Origin: Dillenia suffruticosa
Taxonomy: Eukaryota; Streptophyta; Magnoliopsida; Dilleniales; Dilleniaceae
NCBI GenBank assembly: GCA_033439265.1
Contig: JAVTVX010000012.1
Location: forward strand, 2,779,001-2,843,000
DNA: 64,000 nt
Direction: 5' to 3'
A program made the position numbers and the translations under genes. Numbering within the stretch: position 1 is the stretch's first letter; every line of letters starts with the position of its first letter. The notes beneath the pieces were generated by a model that worked only from the letters and a program-made list of their open reading frames with translations, searched no databases and was not told where the DNA came from. This document shows, piece after piece, positions 38,069-48,910 of the stretch.

Positions 38069-39532
38069 ATGTCTCGTACATTGAAATTGAACCCTCCTTT
38101 GTTTTGGAGCTCATTAATTAAATCAATGGAGTGTGAGGAATGTTACCATCCTTTCATCTCTGAACCAGCATTTTCTTTCCATATTCAAAGTCCAATCCCT
38201 CCAAACATTACTCGAGATGATAATTTTCATGATGGGTACATGGAAAAATTGCTTCAAATTGAGGCAGAACTCATGGATTTGAATTCCAGTGGAGAGGACG
38301 TTGTAACTGACTTAGAGAATGTCCAAGAATTTGATTTGGATTTAGATTTCATTCTACAAAGTCCAGAACAAGTAATTGATCATCTAACACAAGAAGACAA
38401 TTCAAATTTCAAGGAGACAGTGGAGGAGACTAGCATTACTGAGCTTTTACTACTCGGAGCTGAAGCCATTGAAGCTGAGAATTTTTCATTAGCTTCTGCA
38501 GTCGTTGCAAAGCTCAATGATCTTCTCTTCTATGAAGAAAATGGTGACAACCCGTTTAATAGGTTGGCTATGTTCTTCACTAGAGGCCTGCATTACAAGA
38601 GCATCAATGCACCAGAGTTGGTGCCAGAGCATGTTTATAGAGAATCAAGCAACATGTCAGCCTTTCAGATGCTACAAGAGCTCTCTCCTTATATGAAATT
38701 TGCGCACTTCACCGCAAACCAAGCAATTCTGGAGGCAACACAAGGCGATCACAAGGTCCATGTCATTGACTTCAACATCATGGAAGGGATTCAATGGCCA
38801 CCATTGATGGCTGATCTTGCTGCCAGGAAGGAAGTTTCGCTTAGACTAACTGCAGTTGTCATTGCAGGACAGGAAACTACTTCTAGTGTTCAACAGACGG
38901 GAAGGAGGCTCAAAGAGTTCGCAGATTCAGTCAACTTGCCATTCTTGTTTGATCATGTGGCTATGGTGAAAGAGGAGGATTTTGAAGAAATCCAAGTGAG
39001 TCATCCACCAATTGCTAATTGTATGTTCCATCAGCTCCACAAGCCTAATAGGAGTTTCTCAATGGTGAGGACATTCTTGAGAGGTACAAGCAAATTGTCC
39101 CCTAAAATAGTTGTTCTAGTAGAGGAAGAGTTGTTTAGCTTTTCTAAATTCCCATCAATGTCCTTTGTAGAGTTCTTCTGTGAGGCACTTCAACATTACA
39201 ATGCAGTGGCTGACTCTCTCGTGAGTAGTTTTCGTGGGGGGTATGAAATGGGATTGAGACTACTAGAAAAGGAATTTCTGGGTATTAGGATTTTGGATAG
39301 TGTGAGGAGATTCCCTTGTGAGAAGCAAGAAAGGAAGATGTGGGCAGATGGGGTCTTTTCTTCATTAAACAAGTTTAAGAGTATTCCAATGAGTTCTTGT
39401 AATGTTAGTCAAGCCAAGTATTTGGCGAGTTTGTTTAGTGGTGGTTTTTGGGTGCAGCATGAGAAGGGTAGGCTGGCTTTGTGTTGGAAATCAAAGCCAA
39501 TTACTACTGCTTCCATTTGGATACCCCTATGA
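38069..39532 (+). CDS. GRAS transcriptional regulator, NSP2-like
   Basis: Intronless, 487 aa, with all GRAS segments: leucine heptad region I from about 123 (SITELLLLGAEAIEAENFSL), the VHIID core at 230-240 (VHVIDFNIMEG), leucine heptad II around QQTGRRLKEFAD, a PFYRE-like stretch around VEFFCEALQHYNAVADSL, and the C-terminal SAW part (FWVQHEKGRLALCWKSKP). The N-terminal 110 residues are acidic. FQMLQELSPYMKFAHFTANQ and DFNIMEGIQWPPL are closest to NSP2, the GRAS protein acting downstream of calcium spiking in root symbiosis and strigolactone synthesis; related RAD1 and SCL26 proteins are alternatives. The first ATG is at 38069; an in-frame ATG at 38126 (MECEEC) would remove a 19-residue leader and may be the true start. 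It has no counterpart in the Arabidopsis block I recall. Confidence 0.88.
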   Translation: MSRTLKLNPPLFWSSLIKSMECEECYHPFISEPAFSFHIQSPIPPNITRDDNFHDGYMEKLLQIEAELMDLNSSGEDVVTDLENVQEFDLDLDFILQSPEQVIDHLTQEDNSNFKETVEETSITELLLLGAEAIEAENFSLASAVVAKLNDLLFYEENGDNPFNRLAMFFTRGLHYKSINAPELVPEHVYRESSNMSAFQMLQELSPYMKFAHFTANQAILEATQGDHKVHVIDFNIMEGIQWPPLMADLAARKEVSLRLTAVVIAGQETTSSVQQTGRRLKEFADSVNLPFLFDHVAMVKEEDFEEIQVSHPPIANCMFHQLHKPNRSFSMVRTFLRGTSKLSPKIVVLVEEELFSFSKFPSMSFVEFFCEALQHYNAVADSLVSSFRGGYEMGLRLLEKEFLGIRILDSVRRFPCEKQERKMWADGVFSSLNKFKSIPMSSCNVSQAKYLASLFSGGFWVQHEKGRLALCWKSKPITTASIWIPL

Positions 39533-40664
39533 GGAATTTGATCGCTTTCCATTCTTAAACAAGGGGCTTTAGCCCAAAATGGCAGTCTCCATGTACATAT
39601 TGAGATTGAAGAATGTAGACTTTATCGAGTTGACACTCATATGTGCTGTATGCATGTGCATGCGGGGCAAAGCTAGCCCCAATCGCCTCGTAACGTCACA
39701 TGAACATTTATGAAATATGCAATTTAAAACAATTTTTATGAATTTATTACAAATATTACAGTGGGAACTCGATGAGTGGAGCAATTGATATCGAAAGCAA
39801 AGGACAAAAATTGTTTTTCTGTGAAAAATATCAATCAACGGATAGTTAATTTAGTTAAATGAGATGATAAATTCGTTAACTAAGTTTTAAACTCAAAACT
39901 TAAAAAAAAAAAATTATATTGAAAATGAAAAAGATTATACCAGAAAACCACCTTTTAAATAGGGTACCACAGAAATTCAAACCAACTTAATCGGAATATA
40001 GTTCTAAATACTTATAACAAGAAAAAAAATGAAAATATCAAATTTGAAAATTTCACTAATTATATTGATCGATAGAGATAAAATTTGTAATTGAATCACT
40101 GAATCATTTCATCATCTTATCACCCAAAAATTAATGATCGTCGTTGAATGATTAATAAACAGTCACAATTTTATGAGTTTCAATTCTCATAAGAATTATA
40201 GCTTGCAAAACGAGCCAACACATAATACTTACAAATCCGTTACCATGATAAGTTGTAGCCAGCGTGTAACACTTTGATATTTGTTTTGTTTTCTCAAGCT
40301 TATCATGGCATTATTAACCCAATTAAATGCAAAAGACAATTGAATACCAGATGAATAATATACACAGAGCATCTCCAAAGAGTGCATTTGAAGTTATCCT
40401 CCGAAAATTCTATACAACTATGAACATTCGACATAGAAGTGGTGCTTTGTACATGGAAGTTATACTGTCCTAATGTTAGTTGTATAGATCCTTCCCATGT
40501 AATTATATTTCCAATTTTACATATATGAGATATACATATATGAGATAGAAATGGATGCAACATGAGCAAACTTTTCGCTAGTAGATGTGTAGGTAGCACG
40601 AAGGTGCAACACCCAAACCAAAATGCTATACATATGTTCAAAGGATTTGACAGAAACACCAGCT
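39533..40664. other. Convergent 3' flanks of the GRAS gene and ATG13
   Basis: The GRAS gene (+) and ATG13 (-) end towards each other across this 1.1-kb AT-rich gap, which should hold both 3' UTRs. A 17-base tandem repeat (ACATATATGAGATAT-type) lies at about 40516-40548. No gene is visible. Confidence 0.6.
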
Positions 40665-43600
40665 TCAAAAGCCAGCTATGCCTCTGCTAGAAGATTCTGC
40701 TGCAGAAGAATCAGAGAAAGTCTGGGACCTAACTCCTTGCTTAAGTAGCTGCTGTTTCATTTCCTGGTAACTGTTGAGCTCCTCGAAGGCATCAGCAGTT
40801 GTCCTAGACATAGCTAGCCCAGAAGAAACAACAGCAGACAAAGCAGTTTGTTGAAGCTCCGGTGCCTTGGAGATCTGGTTGGATACTCCGGTGGTGTTCC
40901 AGATTTCAGGTTTAGAGGATTGTTGCAAATTTATTGAATTTGAGTTGTCTTGGCGGAGAGGTGGGGCGGCCTTCAGCATTCGCACAAGAGCACCAACAGC
41001 AGCATCTTGAGATTTTACTGGATACAGTCCTCCAGGTTCAAGAGGCTCATTCAGATGCCCTTTCTGATTAAAGGATTCAGGCCTGGAGTGAGATGGAAAA
41101 TCATGTCAGCTACAACAATGCACTTGAGCAGAAAATAGTTGTGAAGAAATTAATGTTATCAAAGGAGAAAAATGTTATCATCAGATTGCTTAGCCAGGTC
41201 CGCCCATAAATTCTCAAGGCAAATACCTGATAACTTTTCTTATGCTAAACCAAAGGTCAGAGATTATGGTTATACCCCAGTATATTTCTGGATGAAGACA
41301 TGGTGTCCACCCAACACCGTCACTATCTTTTTTCTCCTGAAAACTGCAGGGATGTATAATTGGACTGAAAATAGCTGGGACGATCCAAACGACAAACATA
41401 CATAATCAATGTCTGTACAGCCAAACTAACCTACTGAACCATGATAGACAATTCCTGGAACCACCCCCATTTTTTTTCCAGGGCCAGCCAAAACTAAAGC
41501 ATCTTCCTGGAAACATGGTTATCATAGGTAAGAGAAATACCCCCTTGCTCCATTTTTCATGAATGAACTACATTATTTCTTGTTGCCACCATGGGCTCAT
41601 TTTAGCAAGCTCATTTCCAGAGAAACCCCATATGTACTTGCTATTGCTCTGTTTTGTCAATGAAGTTAGTAGAGTTGATTCTAATTAGGGCTCATGAAGA
41701 CCAACCCATATTGTTCCCAGATGAATTATTAGATCTCAACTCTATTGTTGACATGGTAGGAAGGCTCGCGATATTACATGATTTACACTTGCATAGGTGA
41801 GTAAGAAGCAACATATAAGACCATAATGAACAAAGTCCCATCAATAGTTTTCCAACTAGATGTTTTCTAACAAATGTAGTAGTAGATCACTTTAAAAAAA
41901 AAATCTACAATACAATACCAAATGCAAGGCCATGTTCTACTAAGTAATACTTCTGTTGCTCAGGTACTTCTTGAGATGAGTGCACTCCTGACATGCCTAT
42001 AGTGGTCACGTTTTACTGATATAGCATCATGCAACTCCTTGTAACTAAAAAATAGTATAAAATGATAACTTTGTTGTGCAACTATGTCCATGTCCCGAGT
42101 TAGTGTGTCCATGTCATGGAGCAATCCAACAATATCAAAGTACAGAAAAGATTAGGAAAGGATAGAGATAAAATTACTTGCTCCCAACATTTGAAATTTT
42201 GTCTAATTTTCCCCAGGAAGTTCCCCAGATAAAGCATCAGAATTCAAATGTGACACTTGGGTTATACTAATGGTTGATGAGTGAGATTCACATAGCTCAA
42301 ACCAAGCTTAGTTCCTTCAAATGATTCCTACAACTAATTGGACTGCACCACAGTTTTTAGCTAGAAGAGGAAGTGAAGATGCCTAGAGTTATTTAAAGTA
42401 AAAAGTTGCTTGATGATCAGGAGGAAGAAGACAATACAAAGTTCTATCCCTCCTGACAAGTTTGTCTCACTTCCATGGCCATACGGGATTTGATCAGTCC
42501 TTTGGTCTTTCTAATGCCAAAGAGTCCTTGTGGCGTCCCCAGGGACGCAACAAGGTAGCCCATGTACAGCATTTCCATCAGTTCGTCAATATCATTCAAG
42601 AATCTTCTCAGATCCAAAGTTTAATTTCAAGCATCAATTGCCAGCAAAGTGTTTGCCTGCTTTATAAATCATATGAGATGGAAAACTATCGTATATCTGC
42701 CTTATTAGGTGGCAAATGGTTGAATAAATAACAAGGCCATGTTGTTGCTACCCATAACATTAGTTGTGTTTTCCATATCACAAAAGTGAAAATCACCCAA
42801 CGCAATCATTGGGTATTTAAACACAAACACTGCAGCCATCATGGATCTCACAAGAAGTGCTTAGCAAATGCTGTGCACTGGACTTTTAAACCCACGTAAA
42901 AATGGGAGTATTTCCATATTCCTACATGATCATCCAATGTGGGACTAAATGCATTTAACGCACTGATCCTTGGTACTCAAACCTTCAGTCCATGGCATCC
43001 TCACTAGGAGACAGATGTTTCCAACCATAATTAGAAGATCACAGCAGCTGATTAACTAACCATGCTCTACTACAGTAAGATTGAGTATACTCATACACAA
43101 TTGCCCAATAGTGGGCCAGGTTTCATTGGGATTACATACCCAACCAGAAGAAAACTAAAAAGTAAAAGCAAAACCAAGAAGATGAATTTGGACATTTAAA
43201 ACAACAAGAAGAGAAGCTGACAGACAGGGCAGAAACAAACAGATTCAATGTGTGATTCAATGTGCAAGGTGATGAAATGAAAAAGGCAAATAGCACCCGA
43301 ATTTGAAAGTGTTAATTCCTTGGAGCTGATAGAGAAGGGGGAAATTTTTTTTACTTATCCAAATGTTTTTCCACAGACGTGAACCCACAATTATGAGAAG
43401 ACGCAAAAGACGTGGACAATTTATTAACCTGGCAGGAGAAGTCCACGAAGATTTGACCACACGCCTGTTGCTCTTTCCCATGTTAAATGACTAATATCTG
43501 CCAAATGAACTTTAATCTCAATACCCTGTGCCTTTCATAATTTCCGAAAGCTCAAGAATCACAATTTTTCCTCCTTTTAATACAAAATTCATCTTAGCTA

Positions 43601-46600
43601 ATTCATTCAAATCCTGAGCTGTAAAACTCATGGACTTCCCAATCAAGCACCAATCAATTTCTGGATCAGGACAATTTGGCACTTTCTCCGTATATGATGT
43701 TGCTAAGCTTGTTTAACATAAAGATAAAGTCCCAAGTGCAACACTACAAGTGAATCTGTGTGAATTATATACAAATATTCCTGTATTTCAAGCATCACTT
43801 TTTTAACATAAAATCTAATTTAAGATATAAACAGAACAGCCAACACCCACTTCCACTTCCACTTCCTCATCTTTAGAAGATCCAAAGTATTCCATGTCAT
43901 ATGTTTTTAAATTAATAACTCACTGGTAAATATTGCTTTTGAGAAATTACAGGTAGAAGTATTCATGAACAGCAACTTGCATACAATCAAGTCGGTGTCA
44001 ATCTTCATCTATTTAGCCTAACAGGAAAATCAGGCCATCATTAAAGATGAAAAGAATTAGTTGACTGAACTTTTCTAGACTCATGTTCTTGTTTTGTCCC
44101 TCTCTCCTCAAGGTTGTGCCCTACTTTACTCTTTCTGCCAATGTTGTCCTCCCATCTTCCCAATTAAATCTCTTCTTTCAGATCCTCAACTTTAAAACAA
44201 CTACCATAAGCAATTAGAAATAATAAAATGGATGAGTTTATGCTAAATTATGTGTAGGCAATCAGCTTTGCAGCGACTTCCTTCGTTGTTAAGGCCTCAA
44301 CGTGACAAGGAATATACTTAAGGCTTTTTTGATATTAAGGGCTTTACAGCGAAAGCAGGAGAGTTTATTGATAAGGAGAGGCCTTCTTTTCATGAAATGC
44401 CATGCTTAAGTCTTCAAAATATGCCTTCTTCATTAAGAAGCTCTGAAGGGCAAAATCTCGACCCATGAAAATCTCAAAGGAGAGGGAGAGTTGGTGAGTA
44501 CAAGTCCTCAGTGTGAGTTGGAGCTCAAGATGTGAATCATTAGTTGCTCCACTGCTCCTTGGCATGCACCTTCTCAGAGCTTACTTTGTCCTTGCTTCAC
44601 ATCAGTGGGAAGTTAAGATCTGGGCAAGAAGGGGTCATTGAATTGAACAATTAAGGAAAATTGTAAGACCGATTCCTTTTGCAAGCATTTCATTAGTCCA
44701 AACCGAAGCATGACAGGAGGACGTCTCGAGGGCACAAGGTAAACTCTTTGGGGTTCGGTGGACATGTTAGCTTGATAAAAGTCATGTGAAATTTTTCAAG
44801 GACTTTGAATAGCCTATTTTTTGTGAATTACCAATATAGGAAATTAAACATGCAATCTTGAAAGATAGAGTTGGTAAGCTCAAAATGTGAGCAGAAGAAC
44901 AAAATTCAGCAGAGCAGCAATTAGCTAATAAAACAGCAAGATTAAGATAACTGCCTTGTTTGATACGTAAAGCTAGGAACATCAACTTCAAATTACCTGC
45001 TTGGTGGCTCCATATCATCATCATCCACAAAAAATGGAGCCGCAAAATCAGAATCATCAAAGTCATCTGGAATGGACAGCCTGCTGGAGCTTCTGGAAAA
45101 TGAAATTCGTGGCGAGTTGTTAGATGGTATCTTTACCCCATACCTTCCACTTTCATCTTTCCCGAGAGATAACACCTATAGCAAGCAAACAAGCACTTTT
45201 ACATTACTTGTTGGATGGATTCCCCAATAAAATAAATAACAAATTTAAAGTACCTTCTCAATTTTTGCACTCGTATGCTCTGAACATATATCTTTCTCTG
45301 TCTTCAAAATGCTGAGCTTTGTTCCCCTGAGGGGAGGAGAGGGAGGCAAAAACTGTTTATTGGACATTCCAGGGCTATAAGCAAACTTAGATCCAGGTAT
45401 GGTAACTGGGGAACTGTCCACTCGTGAAAGAGCATTGGAGAAATGGATTCCAGGAATATGGGCCGGTGGTGATGCAGAAGGGGATGTAGAAAATGGTGGT
45501 GAGGAGCAATACTCCTCATAACTTGCATACTTCTTATGGAATAGGTTTGCTTCAGGTGGACGAGGAGGTAGGCTCATTGGTGGGAAACGTCTAGTATTAA
45601 AGATAGGATTTGAAGAACGAGATTCTGAATATGTGGGCGAAGGTGAGAAAGAAACCTGAGGAGGTGAAGCTCTATATTGGTCATAGCTCCAGCTATGCTG
45701 CCTCCCAAATGGAGAGCAAGAGGGGGAGCTTTGTAACACTGGAAGAGATGGGAACCGTCTAAGTGGGTTTGCCATTGGGCTTCCAACATAGTCTGGAATA
45801 AATTGAGGGGTAATGGGTGTTGATGGTTCTGAGTTCACATCAGTCAATGAAGAGCGATAGATCACAGAAAGGCAAAGCCTACCACATGAGGTATCCAAAG
45901 GGGTGAAACAAAATCGCTGCATTTCATCCTCTTCTCTACGTGTAAAGGGCTCAACAAATGAAGAAACCCGATGAGTAAGTGTAAATGTTCGAATTTGTCC
46001 AGACGAATTAAGTTCCCGAAATAGTTTATATGCAGGTAAAAGCCTAACCATGGCATACAAAGACCTGAATAGCAAGATTGCTTTCTTGTACAATATGTGT
46101 GAGCTATTACTAGTAGGTCTTTTGCTCCCTGAACTGCTTTCCCTACACTTTCGACTTTCATATTGCACAACCCATCTCTCTATAATCTTTTCCCTCTTCG
46201 CCTCAGAAGAAAACTCCTCCTGCTCAGGATTCCAAGATGGATATGGCTCTTTCTGGGACAAGTTCCTAACAATGTCCCTTCTAAGAGAGCACTGCACCGG
46301 GTCCCAATCAATTGGTTTATTTAATAGAATCACATCAATAACCATAGGTTCCAAATTGCTTTGGCGCCAGAGGTCAATATTCTCTAGTGCTGCAACACTA
46401 TCTCGAAGTGCCAAATTGAACCATCTATCCCTTGGCCTAATGCTTGAAGATGAAGAGGAAGACGAAGAGGGAGACGATACAGTCTGCTCCCCACTATAAT
46501 TTCGTGAGGACACATAAGGAGACCTCGATTCTTGTATTATATGCAGACTTTTAGCAAAAAATTCTGTAATTATTTGTTCCATTTTTGCAGGTTCTGAGTG

Positions 46601-46624
46601 TGTATTGCCATGAGAAGATGCCAT
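40665..46624 (-). CDS. ATG13: ATG13, regulatory subunit of the ATG1 autophagy kinase complex
   Basis: Three coding exons join in phase to 655 aa: 46624-45254 (457 codons), 45175-44997 and 41082-40665. The N-terminal 250 residues match the plant ATG13 HORMA-type domain: MEQIITEFFAKSLHIIQESR, DRWFNLALRD, WRQSNLEPMVIDVILL, ERWVVQYE and KKAILLFRSLYAMVRLLPAY. The rest is serine/proline-rich and disordered, the part expected to be phosphorylated and to bind ATG1 and ATG11. ATG13 acts in the cytosol at the phagophore assembly site under TOR control. Plant homologues are about 600-625 aa. The ATG at 46624 was chosen over an in-frame upstream one at 46669 because MASSHGN precedes the conserved block directly. 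Intron 2 is 3.9 kb (41083-44996), far larger than intron 1 (78 bp). ATG13b is the positional counterpart in Arabidopsis. Confidence 0.94.
41083..44996 (-). other. Large second intron of ATG13
   Basis: The intron has canonical ends for the minus-strand gene (GT at 44995-44996, AG at 41083-41084). Short ORFs inside carry no domain. It is long enough to hold an old insertion or a nested non-coding transcript, but I found no terminal repeats or transposase fragments by eye. Confidence 0.7.
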
Positions 46625-47350
46625 AATTCTCAAATCCAAGCACAAATACCCCGTGTCCAATGTTCTCAACTTTCAACTAATTTGACATAAACACCCTTTA
46701 GAATACCATTCACCCGACTTCAGATTAGTCCACTGCAACCCCAAAAAAAAAAAAAAACAAATTAATTAAAATCCCATAACTGGGCATTAAGAAAATTTAA
46801 ACTAAGACCCAGAAATCATTCTGAACGTAATCAAAACATTATGAAAAATTAATTGCAGATGAGAATTACTTATGCAAATACGAAAATTCTGAACCCACCA
46901 ACAATATGTATTAGCAACAGAGAGAGAGAAGATAAAGTAGGAAGGAAAAAAAAAGGTCAAGGAAAAACTCACTTTACCGTCCCCCAACCAAAAAAAAAGA
47001 AATAAAAGAATAAAATTAATTGGAATTCCATAACTGGGTATCAACAGATTTTTAACTAAAATCAACGAGGACTTGAAAACTTAATTGCAGATATCGTAAC
47101 CTATGCAAATTCAAAAATTCTGCAGCCACCATAGTGAGAGAGAGAGAACTATGAAAAAGGGAAAAATAGGGACTCACTTTTGGTATTACCCGATACTTGG
47201 TTTGAGACAAAAGTCCTTAAATAATCAATCGTTTTCCGGGTTTTGCTTGTTATGAAGAGTGAAGAACCCTAAAGCAGATGCATGTAAAGGGACAACCGCA
47301 ACTTCTGGGAAAGTTCAACTGGGGGGAGCGAGAGAGAGAGAGAGAGAATA
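46625..47350 (-). promoter_or_regulatory. ATG13 5' region with imperfect tandem duplication
   Basis: Two similar blocks, about 46739-46978 and 46980-47187, share CATAACTGGG, TTAATTGCAGAT, TATGCAAAT, AAAATTCTG, a GA-run, a purine-rich stretch and ACTCACTTT in the same order. The spacing between matches is 254 bases at one end and 231 at the other. Each block includes a possible splice donor (the minus reading of ACTCAC), so a leader intron may have been duplicated. A (GA)n tract at 47329-47346 on plus reads (CT)n on minus and probably belongs to the first leader exon. Confidence 0.55.
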
Positions 47351-48816
47351 CGAGCAGGCAGGAGATGACCGGATAGTTTAACCGAAGGGCAGGAGACTTC
47401 GATGATTACGAGTCGAAACCATTTTTGACCTTTTGTGAATTGGTGTGTGGGAATATAAAATGTGCATGTGTCAACGCGTGTATGAATGTGTATTTCTCTT
47501 ATCCGTACGAAGACCGGGTCGCCTTCGTCAACATAACCAAACACGACTCAGCTTTTGCCTTCTCTTTGAACTTTTGAAGCTAAAACGGAACGTCTCGTTC
47601 TTTTCGGGGCCTGTTCCGGCTTCTCAATCCAAAATAAACCGGGCCATTTGGAAACTTTTGTCATTTTTTTTTCTATATATCTCAGAAATCAATCCGATTA
47701 TCAAATCTCCTTCTCAATCTCATAATTTGAAGTTTGAATCTCGTTATAATAAAAAATTTATATATCTTAAAATATTTTTTTTATATATAAAAAGAATCAA
47801 ACTCGAGATTTTTATAACAAAAGGAAAATGATACTGTTTAAAAACTTTTATAACTTTTCTATATATCTTGAAATAATACTTTTCATGTTAATATTTTGAT
47901 TAAAAATTCTTTTTATTCAATTGGAAAATTTCGTGATATTCAAAATTTGAACTAAAGTGTAATAGACATAAAAAAAAAAAAGGGAGCAAAAGGTCAAGGG
48001 ACGTTAGGCATTCTTAAATCTCATATAAATGAGTAACTCCGACTATACACATTATACCCGATGTGACGACAGTTCAATTCAATACAAAATCAATATCAGT
48101 AATCGAGGTATGGCGTATTTGAGGTGAAAGAGAGGTATTTTTTTTAAAACTCAAAATTAATTAGATGCAAACATCTCTCAAATTAAACTTGAAATCTTTC
48201 ATCACATTGGGATTTAGAAATTAAGCATGAATAATAATTTATTTACTATAAATCCAACTCTACTTCCCCATGTCCAACTCTATACTTGTCTCAATTCGAA
48301 ATCAAATAAAAACTTGCCTATTTTCAAGTCTAAATTTGATGTTAAATTCAAATGGGTAGATTTTATTATGTTTGTCGTTCATAAATTTAAAAACATATTT
48401 TAAATGTTTGAGAAGAAGAATGTAATCCAATGAGATAAGATACAATCTGGTTAATGGTATAATAATGGCATTGGTTTTCACCCAAAAAAAAAAATAGGAG
48501 GCATTGGCATAAGAATGTACAAGGACAAAAACATCTATTCACCCTTTTTTTTTGTGCAAATCTATTCACCCTACAAGGCATGCATGAGAATGTTGCACCA
48601 ATGTAGATACATTGGGCGGAATCTACCCTTTTAAATATTTGCTAAACGATATTCAAATTTAATCCAACTGATCATTGCGAGACTCAATTAGTTATATCTC
48701 CTGATATCTATTTTTCTAGTCTTAATATTTAAACTCAAGACTTTAATTAAAAAAATTTAACGTCCAATCACTACACACAGTTCATTAATATTTCCATTGA
48801 TGTCCAATAACAGAGT

Positions 48817-48910
<94 letters not shown>

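Noticed and set aside
45862-46499. Overlapping ORFs of 102 and 149 aa on both strands
   Set aside because: Both lie inside ATG13 exon 1, whose frame matches the ATG13 domain.
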